From IMG/VR virus record IMGVR_UViG_3300046474_000148, positions 1 through 24,216 of that record: a stretch of 24,216 nucleotides of DNA. One strand, 5' to 3'. Under the pieces are notes generated by a model that was not told the DNA's origin, did no database searches, and saw only the letters and a list, made by a program, of their open reading frames with translations. The position numbers and the translations under genes were made by a program. This DNA is from a virus. Positions 16,632-23,356 of the stretch are shown piece by piece (the stretch's first letter is position 1; every line of letters starts with the position of its first letter).

Positions 16632-16668
16632 GTCACGCACGATGCCCGAAACCTAAGGAAACAGCAAT

Positions 16669-17619
16669 ATGGCAGGGTTCTGGAACCTTTCGCAGCAACA
16701 GCTTTACGATGCGAACGGCAAGCCCATGGTTGGCGCCAGGGCCTTTTTCTATCAGGCTGGCACGACGACGCCCATGAATATCTACCAGGCGTTCGATCTT
16801 GGCCTCGTCAACAAGTTGCCCAACCCGATCATTACTGACGGTTATGGGCGCTGGCCTTCGGTCTACTTCGACGAAGCGGACGGGTTCTTCCGTGTCCGTG
16901 TGACTGATGCCGGGGGCGTGGTTGTCTTCGATGTCGACGGCATTCCGATCATCGGCCCCGCCGGTGGTGGCGGCGGTAGCGTGACGCCTGTCGATCCCAA
17001 TGGCGTCTTGTCAACCGGTGACCTTAAGTTCCGTTATGGCGAGGGCTTCATCGCCGGATGGGTGCGCGGCAATGGTCGCACCGTCGGCTCTGCGGTCTCC
17101 GGAGCTTCAGAGCGGGCCAACAACGACACGCAGCCGCTGTTTGAGTTCCTGTGGAATGCAAATGCCAACCTCGTTGTTGTAGGCGGTCGTGGGGCTTCTT
17201 CGGCGACAGACTGGGCCGCAAACAAGCAGATCACCCTTCCTGACTTCCGTGGTCGTGTGGCGGTCGGTCATGACGTCATGGGCAATATCGCGGCCAACGT
17301 CGTCGCTGATGCAAATGTCCTCGGCAAGACCTTAGGCGAGGCGGCCCATACGCTGACAGTAGCGGAAATGCCTGCTCACGGTCACACCGGTGCAACGGAT
17401 GTTCAGGGTGACCACGTCCACGGCATTAGGACAAACATCAATACCAATGCGGGCACGAACGGCGTCAGAGGCGGTGATACACCACCCGGCGCTATTACAC
17501 AGAACACGGAAGTAGCTGGCGCTCACGCCCACAACGTTACCGTCGGCAATACCGGGGGCGGCGCTGGCCACAACAACGTTCAGCCGTCCCTCGTCACAAC
17601 CATCTACGTGAGGCTCTGA
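16669..17619 (+). CDS. Tail fibre protein with collar-type C-terminus
   Basis: This 316-residue protein begins with a domain (residues 8-75) carrying QQLYDANGKPMVGARAFFYQ, AGTTTPMNIYQ and PIITDGYGRWPSVYF, a beta-rich attachment domain found at the N-terminus of many phage fibre proteins. A Gly hinge follows (AGGGGGS, about 102-108). The rest resembles the phage tail-collar/microcystin-dependent-protein group. It has RYGEGFIAGWVRGNGRT, LPDFRGRVAVGHD, HTLTVAEMPAHGHTG and the terminal HNNVQPSLVTTIYVRL, with paired histidines that bind metal in some relatives. It would form part of the host-binding apparatus. AAGGAAA precedes the ATG, and its stop overlaps the next start. Confidence 0.85.
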   Translation: MAGFWNLSQQQLYDANGKPMVGARAFFYQAGTTTPMNIYQAFDLGLVNKLPNPIITDGYGRWPSVYFDEADGFFRVRVTDAGGVVVFDVDGIPIIGPAGGGGGSVTPVDPNGVLSTGDLKFRYGEGFIAGWVRGNGRTVGSAVSGASERANNDTQPLFEFLWNANANLVVVGGRGASSATDWAANKQITLPDFRGRVAVGHDVMGNIAANVVADANVLGKTLGEAAHTLTVAEMPAHGHTGATDVQGDHVHGIRTNINTNAGTNGVRGGDTPPGAITQNTEVAGAHAHNVTVGNTGGGAGHNNVQPSLVTTIYVRL

Positions 17620-17966
17620 TGTACGACGCGCAGCTTAAGCCGGTGTCGAACCGAGCCGACTGGATCGAGACGATAGAACTCATCGATGACGATACGGGGC
17701 AGGTCATCACCGATCTGACGGGGGTCACGGTCAAGCTTGAAATCCGCCGTCTTACGGATTGCTGGTCCGCCCTGGTTGGTTCCTCGGACGATGGTCACGT
17801 GACTTTCCCAGGCAACGGCGTGATCCAGTGGCATTTCACCAAGCTTGAGATGTCAAACCTCAGCCTCGGAACCTACGAAATCGGGGTGACGGTCACGCTC
17901 GACGATTTCACGGAACAAGAATTGATTGGCTCCCTGCCGATCGTAGAAGGAGTGGTGCGGTCATGA
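17619..17966 (+). CDS. Small beta-domain tail protein, unknown function
   Basis: This 115-residue protein begins on the fibre stop (TGATG) and ends overlapping the next start. It predicts a single immunoglobulin-like beta domain: WIETIELIDDDTGQVITDLT, VTVKLEIRRLTDCW, VIQWHFTKLEMSNLSLGTYE and IGVTVTLDDFTEQELIGSLP alternate hydrophobic and polar residues. Similar small domains are found in baseplate or fibre-junction proteins, and its location between two fibre genes suggests a connector. No family can be named with confidence. Confidence 0.65.
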   Translation: MYDAQLKPVSNRADWIETIELIDDDTGQVITDLTGVTVKLEIRRLTDCWSALVGSSDDGHVTFPGNGVIQWHFTKLEMSNLSLGTYEIGVTVTLDDFTEQELIGSLPIVEGVVRS

Positions 17967-19153
17967 CCCTTCGCATGCGCGTCTTGCCGCGCTTCCCGGC
18001 CACGATCAGCGCCACAAACGGTCTGACTGTTGAGCGTCCCGTCGGCACGCCGAACCTGATCGTGAAGCCCGATTTCGGCTCCCTGGTGCAGATCCCGAAT
18101 GTAGGCGATGGCGACAATGTCTTCTTTATGGCCTGGGACAGGATCTTGGGCCTCTATCGCATCATGTCGTTCAGCGACTTGTTCGAGGGTGTCGCCGATC
18201 TCGGCTTCATGCAGGAATCGGTCTACGACCCACAAGGCAAACACGCAGACGCTTTCGCTCGTGCAAACCAAACCGGTGTTCAAGCGATCTCTACCGTAAC
18301 CGGGCTTCAGACTGCGCTGGACAGCAAAGCGGATGCTGCTGCAACCACGGCGGCATTGGCGACAAAAGCCCCGAAGTCGTCCTACGCGGTCAAGTCGGGC
18401 AACTACACTGCGGTTGCTGCCGACGCTGGAGCGACGTTGCGCTTCACGGCTGCCGCCACACTGTCACTGACAGCCGCCGCAACGCTGGCCAACGGTTGGC
18501 CTCTGAGCGTTGTGGCAGACGGCGGAGTGGTCACGATCGATCCGAACGGCAGCGAGACCATCAATGGGCTTGCCACGCTCATCGTCCCAAACGGCTCCTC
18601 GGCCGAGATCATCTGCGACGGCTCGAACTTCTTCACGGTGATCAAACCCACTGGATGGGAACTGATTGGCATTTACGACTTTACGGGTCTCGGGACTTCT
18701 GGGCAGATCGTTCAAAATCTCGGCGGCTATCGTGATCTCCGCATAGGCGTTGATTATGACGGTGCCGGTGTCGGCATGTCCATGCAGCTATCGGCAGACA
18801 ACGGATCTACATTCCTGACTTCCGCAGTTTATGCGCGAATGGAAGTAACGGGTACGCAGCTGCCATCGTCTGCGGTTGCCGCTGGCGTCGGATCAGACAC
18901 TGCTCTTCTGTTTGGCACAGTATCGCCGCAAGCCGGTATGACTTTGTTTTCAGGCTTTGAACTGCGCAGGTTCAATAAAGCCTTCAACAAAACAGCAAAC
19001 GGTTTCTGGCACTCGAATAATGCGGCCGCCGGTAACGCGACTTCCAAGCTGGGGTACGTGATCACGAGTGCCGTTGCTTACAACGCTTTCAAATTCTTCC
19101 CATCATCTGGAACGGTGAATGGCCGGTTGGTTCTTGAAGGAATTCGCGGATGA
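17963..19153 (+). CDS. Second tail fibre / receptor-binding protein
   Basis: This 396-residue protein has an N-terminal domain (residues 1-85). It is followed by a short SVYDPQGKHADAFARANQTG segment of a type I recall in fibre and spike proteins, then a coiled-coil-like stretch (VTGLQTALDSKADAAATTAA). A beta domain with TLRFTAAATLSLTAAATLAN and VVTIDPNGSETINGLATLIV follows, resembling the phage stalk domains that precede receptor-binding tips. The C-terminal 180 residues are beta-rich with no named fold and would be the host-contact tip. The coding sequence from about 18780 onward is visibly poorer in GC than the N-terminal part, as often seen in exchanged fibre tips. It is coupled to both neighbours by overlap. 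Confidence 0.75.
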   Translation: MTLRMRVLPRFPATISATNGLTVERPVGTPNLIVKPDFGSLVQIPNVGDGDNVFFMAWDRILGLYRIMSFSDLFEGVADLGFMQESVYDPQGKHADAFARANQTGVQAISTVTGLQTALDSKADAAATTAALATKAPKSSYAVKSGNYTAVAADAGATLRFTAAATLSLTAAATLANGWPLSVVADGGVVTIDPNGSETINGLATLIVPNGSSAEIICDGSNFFTVIKPTGWELIGIYDFTGLGTSGQIVQNLGGYRDLRIGVDYDGAGVGMSMQLSADNGSTFLTSAVYARMEVTGTQLPSSAVAAGVGSDTALLFGTVSPQAGMTLFSGFELRRFNKAFNKTANGFWHSNNAAAGNATSKLGYVITSAVAYNAFKFFPSSGTVNGRLVLEGIRG

Positions 19154-19491
19154 AAACAGTAGCTTGGGATCCAGATCTCGGAGAAATCATCGAGCGCGAC
19201 ATGACCGAGGATGAGCTGGCGTCGCTCGCGCAAATACAGTCTGTGTTGAATGCGCCTGCAGACACGAAATACCGCATCGGCAAGTCAACGCCGTGGCGTC
19301 GGATGACAGATGAAGAGGCGGTGATCGTTTCCAATGCCATGAAACAGCAGACCATCAAAAATCAGATGATCTATGATGCGGCGAGCTACATAGATACGTC
19401 AGATGAGCTATTCGGAACCCTTAAGGGGCTTCTAACTCAGCTTTTCGCTGCCAAAAGGGCTGACGAGCTATTAGCGCCCGAAGAACCCTGA
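19150..19491 (+). CDS. Small fibre-associated protein, possible assembly factor
   Basis: This 113-residue protein starts on the fibre stop (GGATGA). The N-terminus has EIIERDMTEDELASLAQIQS and the C-terminal half is helical (MTDEEAVIVSNAMKQQTIKN, then DELFGTLKGLLTQLFAAKRA). The length and the position right after a receptor-binding gene resemble tail-fibre assembly chaperones, but no signature confirms this. Its final 55 bases overlap, on the opposite strand, the 3' end of a small minus-strand gene, so the two convergent transcripts would be complementary there. Confidence 0.65.
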   Translation: MKTVAWDPDLGEIIERDMTEDELASLAQIQSVLNAPADTKYRIGKSTPWRRMTDEEAVIVSNAMKQQTIKNQMIYDAASYIDTSDELFGTLKGLLTQLFAAKRADELLAPEEP

Positions 19492-19586
19492 TTCTTTTTT
19501 TCCTCGTCGATCTTGCGCAGGATTTCCTTGTTGCGCTCGACCTCTTCAGCTGCCTTTTTGAGCATCCATTGCTCGATGTTCTTCAT
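19437..19586 (-). CDS. 49-residue charged helical protein, third gene of the acetylation cassette
   Basis: The minus-strand ATG at 19586 has a strong GGAGAG ribosome binding site and lies inside the acetyltransferase gene's 3' end in another frame, so it would be translated from the same transcript. The 49 residues are mostly a charged amphipathic helix (MKNIEQWMLKKAAEEVERNK, then EILRKIDEEKKNQGSSG) with a Ser/Ala tail. No membrane segment is present. The last 55 bases are antisense to the fibre-accessory gene. It is short and could be a chance frame, but the ribosome binding site and helical composition favour translation. Function unknown. Confidence 0.5.
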   Translation of the reverse strand: MKNIEQWMLKKAAEEVERNKEILRKIDEEKKNQGSSGANSSSALLAAKS

Positions 19587-20061
19587 CACTCTCTCCCAAT
19601 GTCTTGATGAACTTCGCAGGAACGCCACCGTAAACGGTATTTGGCGGGATGTCACCGCCGATTACAACCGCGCCAGCGGCGATGACGGCGTTATCTCCAA
19701 TGGTGCAGGGACCAAGGACGACGGCATTGGTCGCCACCCACACGCCTTTGCCGATGATAATGTCTCTGCCCTCCAGAGGGAAGGAATGACGGTCTAATCC
19801 TCTCTGGTCGATTGGGTGAGTGCCGGTGATGATCGAAACGTTGTGGCCGAATATGGTGCCATCCCCGATCTCGATCCGTCCTGAGTTGGTGTTCAGCGTG
19901 GCGTTGTTTACGATGGCATCCGTGCCCATCAACAAGCGGGACGGATCACCCCAAATGACAGGCTTATCCCTCAAGTTATGGGTGATAATTTCCGCGGCTC
20001 CAAGACTGGCTAACCGCTCGTCGATTGTGGCGTCGATCCATTTTTTGATGAAGCCAATCAT
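19546..20061 (-). CDS. Hexapeptide-repeat O-acetyltransferase
   Basis: This 171-residue enzyme would move an acetyl group from acetyl-CoA to a hydroxyl, most likely of a sugar. Residues 60-150 form the left-handed beta-helix: repeated I/V-G-x-x-x-x units are seen in IEIGDGTIFGHNVSIITGTH, DIIIGKGVWVATNAVVLGP and CTIGDNAVIAAGAVVIGGDI, ending in PPNTVYGGVPAKFI. H82 in TGTHPID is at the position of the catalytic histidine of the maltose/galactoside acetyltransferase group. I start it at 20061, where ATG overlaps the esterase stop (ATGA); an ATG at 20076 would add five residues. There is no signal peptide, so it acts in the cytoplasm. The target could be a cell-surface glycan precursor (inference from the esterase neighbour). 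Confidence 0.88.
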   Translation of the reverse strand: MIGFIKKWIDATIDERLASLGAAEIITHNLRDKPVIWGDPSRLLMGTDAIVNNATLNTNSGRIEIGDGTIFGHNVSIITGTHPIDQRGLDRHSFPLEGRDIIIGKGVWVATNAVVLGPCTIGDNAVIAAGAVVIGGDIPPNTVYGGVPAKFIKTLGESDEEHRAMDAQKGS

Positions 20062-20834
20062 GGGATTGCCCTGCATGCTTCGGCAAGGCGCTTGCCCTGC
20101 TCCAGTGTCCCCGCCGCCACAAGATGCGTGGAGTCCGCTTTGGGTAGGTCGGAGAAGCTTGAAAAGCTGATTTTCAGATCAGCATCTGCAAGCGCCTTCT
20201 GCGCGGCGACAACTTCGTGGTTTGCAACTACCCAAGGGTGCAGCTCATCGACGCTAAGAACGATGCGCACGTCAGAACCCATCTTCGACCGGATTGCACC
20301 AATCAGGGCCTTGAGGCGATCCGCGTAGGTTGTTGCCATCTCCTTGGTTTCAGCATCGCTCTCGCCCTGTACCAGTACGAAGCAATAAGGAGTGGCGTTC
20401 GTGCCCTTCATGGCGACCTCTAGCTCGTCTTCGAATCGCTGCGCCAACCCCGTTACAGATCCCGGCTTCCAGTCTTTGGCCAGGCTACTTGCCCCGGACG
20501 TGAACTTAAATATGGCTGCATCCGGCATCGCTGCGGCAATTCCGTATTCCGGCCCGAAGTGGCCTTTAGGGAAAGCTAACAGAGGCTGCGGCGACAGGTG
20601 AACCCATTTCATGGCGCTATTGCTGAACCCTGGCTCATCCCACCAGAAAGGGACGGTTGGCCTATCAGCAGGCAGCAGGGCGGCATCTGATGCCCCGCCA
20701 GAAGCATTTGACTGCCCAGCAAGGACGATGAGCTTGCGAGCGTCAGTCACTCTCTGGGTGAGCCCAAAAGCGTAAGCGCCGCCAGCGATTACGGCGACGA
20801 CAAGCGCCAACGTTGCAATGTCTTTCGTCTTCAT
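20058..20834 (-). CDS. Membrane-anchored SGNH / sialate O-acetylesterase-like enzyme
   Basis: This 258-residue protein begins with a short basic start and a hydrophobic helix (residues 6-24, TLALVVAVIAGGAYAFGL), a signal anchor or signal peptide. The rest is an SGNH hydrolase of the sialate-O-acetylesterase type. LIVLAGQSNASGG contains the nucleophile S42, FTSGASSLAKDW is the second block, VLVQGESDAE (156-160) is the characteristic 'QGESD' block, and ADSTHL supplies the catalytic D234 and H237. It would remove acetyl groups from carbohydrates outside the cytoplasm. The ATG at 20834 is used because the membrane helix starts right after it and a GGAAG lies upstream; the longer frame overlaps the divergent endolysin gene. 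It is coupled to the acetyltransferase by ATGA. Confidence 0.85.
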   Translation of the reverse strand: MKTKDIATLALVVAVIAGGAYAFGLTQRVTDARKLIVLAGQSNASGGASDAALLPADRPTVPFWWDEPGFSNSAMKWVHLSPQPLLAFPKGHFGPEYGIAAAMPDAAIFKFTSGASSLAKDWKPGSVTGLAQRFEDELEVAMKGTNATPYCFVLVQGESDAETKEMATTYADRLKALIGAIRSKMGSDVRIVLSVDELHPWVVANHEVVAAQKALADADLKISFSSFSDLPKADSTHLVAAGTLEQGKRLAEACRAIP

Positions 20835-20898
20835 CTGACTTCCGTCGCACGTCCGTTTTTTTGGATCAAGTGCGGCTCCCTCTAAACTGGAGCTTTCC

Positions 20899-21657
20899 AT
20901 GACGGACTTCCGGTCCTTCAAAGGCATTGCCGCGCGCATTGTCGATACAGACTTGCCGCGCATCGGCGCTAAGATCGGCGTTGGCGAGGATGAGCTGCAC
21001 GCGTTCATGGACGTTGAGGCGGCCGGCTCCGGCTTCGACAGCCAAGGCAGGCCGAAAATCTTGTTCGAGCCACACGTATTCCATCGCAACCTCTCGGGAT
21101 CGAAGCGCGCGGCTGCCGTGAAGGCTGGTCTGGCCTATCCGAAGTGGGGCGAGAAGCCGTATCCGAAGGACAGCTATCCGCGCCTCATGTCGGCTCTTCT
21201 GATCGACGAGACGGATGCCCTCGCATCAGCATCATGGGGCCTCACCCAGATCCTCGGGGAGAACTTCGCCGATGCTGGCTATGTGAGCCCACAAGCGATG
21301 GTTCTGGCCTTCATGGACAGCGAGGCAGCCCATCTTGAGGCAACGGTCTCTCTGCTCGTCTCGATGGGCATTGCTGACGATCTGAAGGCTCATCGGTGGG
21401 CAGAAGTCGCCAAGCGCTGGAACGGCCCAGGCTACGCGAAGAATGCCTACGACACGAAGCTGGCGGCCGCCTATGCCAAGTGGGCGAAGATCAAGGATAC
21501 TCCATATCTGCCGGCCGCTACCGCTCCGCAGCCGGTCCCCACCGCACCCATTCAGCCCAAGCCCGTCACGATCGAGCCGCAGCCGGTCTCTGACGGCAAC
21601 TGGATAAACGCTCTCATCAAGGCCATCGCTGCCATTTTTACGAGGAAACAAGCATGA
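20899..21657 (+). CDS. Endolysin: N-acetylmuramidase
   Basis: This 252-residue enzyme cuts the glycan strands of peptidoglycan at the end of infection. Residues 30-180 match the N-acetylmuramidase family (DUF3380): AFMDVEAAGSGFD places the catalytic glutamate at E40. Also present are RPKILFEPHVFHRNL, ASASWGLTQILGENF and VAKRWNGPGYAKNAYDTKLA. A proline-rich linker (PQPVPTAPIQPKPV) leads to a C-terminal amphipathic helix (NWINALIKAIAAIFTRKQA) that could contact membrane. There is no N-terminal signal, so exit would depend on holins. GGAG lies 7 bases before the ATG. The gene is divergent from the esterase with only 64 bases between starts. Confidence 0.92.
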   Translation: MTDFRSFKGIAARIVDTDLPRIGAKIGVGEDELHAFMDVEAAGSGFDSQGRPKILFEPHVFHRNLSGSKRAAAVKAGLAYPKWGEKPYPKDSYPRLMSALLIDETDALASASWGLTQILGENFADAGYVSPQAMVLAFMDSEAAHLEATVSLLVSMGIADDLKAHRWAEVAKRWNGPGYAKNAYDTKLAAAYAKWAKIKDTPYLPAATAPQPVPTAPIQPKPVTIEPQPVSDGNWINALIKAIAAIFTRKQA

Positions 21658-21845
21658 CCGCAGTTATCGCAAGAATCGCGTGCCGGTACATCGCTGGCGC
21701 ACTCATAGCCAAGGGCTTCCTCGACGCCGGGACGGGTGACACGCTCGCGACCGATCCTGACGTACTGATGCTCGTCGGCCTCGGTATCGGCTTCGTGACC
21801 GAAGGCGCCTACATCCTGGCTCGCAAGCTCGGCTGGGCGAAATGA
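21654..21845 (+). CDS. Small two-helix membrane protein, holin candidate
   Basis: This 63-residue protein starts on the endolysin stop and ends overlapping the next ATG. It has a hydrophobic N-terminal helix (RIACRYIAGALIAKGF) and a stronger second one (LMLVGLGIGFVTEGAYILA), ending in a basic tail (RKLGWAK). Size, charge and position beside the endolysin are typical of a holin or pinholin that makes holes in the inner membrane. No family name is assigned. It could instead act as an antiholin to the next gene. Confidence 0.7.
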   Translation: MTAVIARIACRYIAGALIAKGFLDAGTGDTLATDPDVLMLVGLGIGFVTEGAYILARKLGWAK

Positions 21846-22219
21846 TCTGGTCACTCATCCTCGGCTTCTTCAAGGGGCCGCTAGGTCGCATCCTGGACAC
21901 GATCGATCGCAAGGTCGACAACGACACGGAGCGCGAACGGATCAAAACGGAAGCCGTGCAGAGCTACGTCAACGCCCAGGCTCAAGTCCTCACTGGGCGA
22001 GGGTGGTGGTTCCCGATCCTATTCCTCGCCCCTGCTGGTTTCTGGTTTGGCGCTGTGTGCGTCTACAGCGTGCTTTGGTGCCGGGGATGCGCCTACCCGC
22101 AAGAATGGACGGTTGCCGCGCTGCCGCCTCCTCTGAGCGATTGGATGGGGGCGATTGTAGGCTCTCTCTTCATAGGGAAGGCCGGTGAGCAGATCCTGTC
22201 CAAGTGGCGAAGCAAATAA
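21842..22219 (+). CDS. Holin-like protein (3TM/GTA-type holin family)
   Basis: This 125-residue protein has a hydrophobic, amphipathic start (MIWSLILGFFKGPLGRI). A charged helix follows (RKVDNDTERERIKTEAVQSY), then a membrane helix (WWFPILFLAPAGFWFGAVCV, about 54-74), a loop, and a further hydrophobic segment (WMGAIVGSLFIGKAGEQIL) with a basic tail. The pattern matches the three-segment holin family found in gene transfer agents and alphaproteobacterial phages. It would join the small membrane protein upstream in releasing endolysin. Start and stop lie within the lysis operon, overlapping the preceding gene by four bases. Confidence 0.75.
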   Translation: MIWSLILGFFKGPLGRILDTIDRKVDNDTERERIKTEAVQSYVNAQAQVLTGRGWWFPILFLAPAGFWFGAVCVYSVLWCRGCAYPQEWTVAALPPPLSDWMGAIVGSLFIGKAGEQILSKWRSK

Positions 22220-22261
22220 TCGAAACCATAGCATTTGATGCGCATTTAAGGGGCTGGAACG

Positions 22262-22594
22262 TTGAACCCACCGAGCACCGAGATGGAATATGATCTCAGA
22301 ACCCGCGTTGTCAGTCTCGAGCACCAATCCACACTGCATTCGCAGAGGATAGGCGAGTTGGAAAAGTGGCAACGTTTAAGTGACATTGCCGATGCTCGCA
22401 AAGACGAGCAGTTCAAGAATATGGACGCTCGGTTCTCGTCGATCGACAAGAAGATCGATGACCTGGGGAAATCGATGGGGGCGAAGACGGATGAGATCGG
22501 CGGCACGCTGAAATGGGTCAACCGGACAATCCTGACGGGTGTCATCCTCGGGGTAATAGCGTTCCTGATCAAGGGCGGGTTCAATCTTCCCTAG
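22262..22594 (+). CDS. XhlA-like coiled-coil/membrane lysis-associated protein
   Basis: This 110-residue protein has a long helical coiled coil (residues 8-85, including RTRVVSLEHQSTLHSQRIGE and ARFSSIDKKIDDLGKSMGAK). One C-terminal membrane helix follows (WVNRTILTGVILGVIAFLI). This is the layout of XhlA-type hemolysin/holin-accessory proteins, which sit in the inner membrane next to holins. The start is a TTG with AAGGGG eight bases upstream; the nearest ATG (22283) has no ribosome binding site. It could alternatively be an inner-membrane spanin-like component, but the topology (helix at the C-terminus) favours XhlA. Confidence 0.75.
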   Translation: MNPPSTEMEYDLRTRVVSLEHQSTLHSQRIGELEKWQRLSDIADARKDEQFKNMDARFSSIDKKIDDLGKSMGAKTDEIGGTLKWVNRTILTGVILGVIAFLIKGGFNLP

Positions 22595-22683
22595 CGTCCG
22601 CAAACAGACAGTTTAGCGAATCCTTAAAAACGTCCCTTGACTCTCCGGTTTGAATCCTCACCTGATTCGGCCGGAGGTGACGT

Positions 22684-23031
22684 ATGTCCGAATATATAGG
22701 TGAACATATCCCCATCAGAGACTGCATCGTATGCGTTGAGAAGCGCAAGGGTGTCACGATGCGCCGGCACTGCACTCTCAGCGACCTTGCTTATAGCCTG
22801 CTCTACCGCTGGCCCGATGACCATCGCGGCAAGGAATGGCTGCTGGCGCAGACCATGTGCCTCGAAGCCATGGAAGGGCTAAGAGATCCTGAACAGGCGA
22901 GGGCGTCCTTTGTGGCAGCGGCCATCGCCGCCGAGATGCTGATGATCAGAGAAGAATACATCCAGCAGCGACCCGCAAAGCGTCCGGCGAAGGGCAAGCG
23001 CGGGCAACGATCACTAGATACTGGGCCTTAA
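22684..23031 (+). CDS. DUF982-containing protein
   Basis: This 115-residue protein has a strong GGAGG ribosome binding site. Residues 15-85 follow the DUF982 pattern: CTLSDLAYSLLYRWPDDHRG, LLAQTMCLEAMEGLRDPEQA, then RASFVAAAIAAEMLM. DUF982 is a small family nearly confined to Rhizobiales, and its function is unknown. The C-terminus is basic (RPAKRPAKGKRGQRS) and may bind nucleic acid. It is separated from the lysis genes by 89 bases that may hold its promoter, so it looks like an independently expressed accessory gene. Its final 18 bases overlap the convergent gene on the other strand. Confidence 0.8.
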   Translation: MSEYIGEHIPIRDCIVCVEKRKGVTMRRHCTLSDLAYSLLYRWPDDHRGKEWLLAQTMCLEAMEGLRDPEQARASFVAAAIAAEMLMIREEYIQQRPAKRPAKGKRGQRSLDTGP

Positions 23032-23298
23032 CACATTGTTGGCGAGCAGCCTATCATAATACTCCTCGACCATCCGAGAGGCTTCCCGAGCCGTCGCGAC
23101 ATAGCCGGTATTCGGCGCCAACCGTCGCTTGACATTCGGTCCCCCATTACCGGACCAATGCCATCGCCCACTCATCGGACCTGATTCCTCGAGCCTGATC
23201 CGTCCGACGGGCGCCTCCCCATCCCATGCCGCGAAGTCCTGATGGCCTTCTCCAGGCCACGTCTCACGCCAAAGATGCTTAGGTTTATATTCTTCCAT
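23014..23298 (-). CDS. Small Trp-rich protein, unknown function
   Basis: This 94-residue minus-strand protein contains LWRETWPGEGHQDFAAWDGE, APVGRIRLEESGPMSGRWHW, GGPNVKRRLAPNTGYVATAR and EASRMVEEYYDRLLANN. A beta-sheet domain with conserved tryptophans followed by a C-terminal helix is seen in many short, uncharacterised alphaproteobacterial proteins, and I recall similar 'W(R/N)ETWPG...D-G-x-x-(I/V)GR' patterns. No activity is known. The ribosome binding site is weak. An inverted repeat and a TATAGT hexamer lie upstream (23323-23346), suggesting repression-type control. Its last 18 bases overlap the DUF982 gene. Confidence 0.65.
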   Translation of the reverse strand: MEEYKPKHLWRETWPGEGHQDFAAWDGEAPVGRIRLEESGPMSGRWHWSGNGGPNVKRRLAPNTGYVATAREASRMVEEYYDRLLANNVLRPSI

Positions 23299-23322
23299 CT
23301 TCTAATTTGACCGTGAACAGAT

Positions 23323-23346
23323 CGTGTCCAAAGTGACACGACTATA
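23323..23346 (-). promoter_or_regulatory. Candidate operator/promoter upstream of the Trp-rich gene
   Basis: CGTGTC (23323-23328) and GACACG (23335-23340) form a perfect inverted repeat with a 6-base spacer, 25 bases before the gene's ATG. Reading the minus strand, TATAGT (23341-23346) sits directly upstream and could be a -10 element; no convincing -35 is visible. The half-site CGTGTCA recurs near the attachment core, so one protein might recognise all copies. Prediction only. Confidence 0.4.
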
Positions 23347-23356
23347 TTGGTCGCAA

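Noticed and set aside
20861-20888. TTGGAT and TAAACT with a 16-base spacer as a promoter for the endolysin gene
   Set aside because: The start codon lies only 10 bases after the putative -10, and the ribosome binding site would be at or before the transcription start.
20835-21089. N-terminal extension of the esterase frame upstream of 20834
   Set aside because: It overlaps the endolysin gene on the opposite strand and precedes the membrane anchor; the ATG at 20834 with its GGAAG gives a sensible protein.
22637-22665. TTGACT as the -35 of a promoter for the DUF982 gene
   Set aside because: The hexamer is good but nothing resembling a -10 occurs 16-18 bases downstream, so I leave it unannotated.
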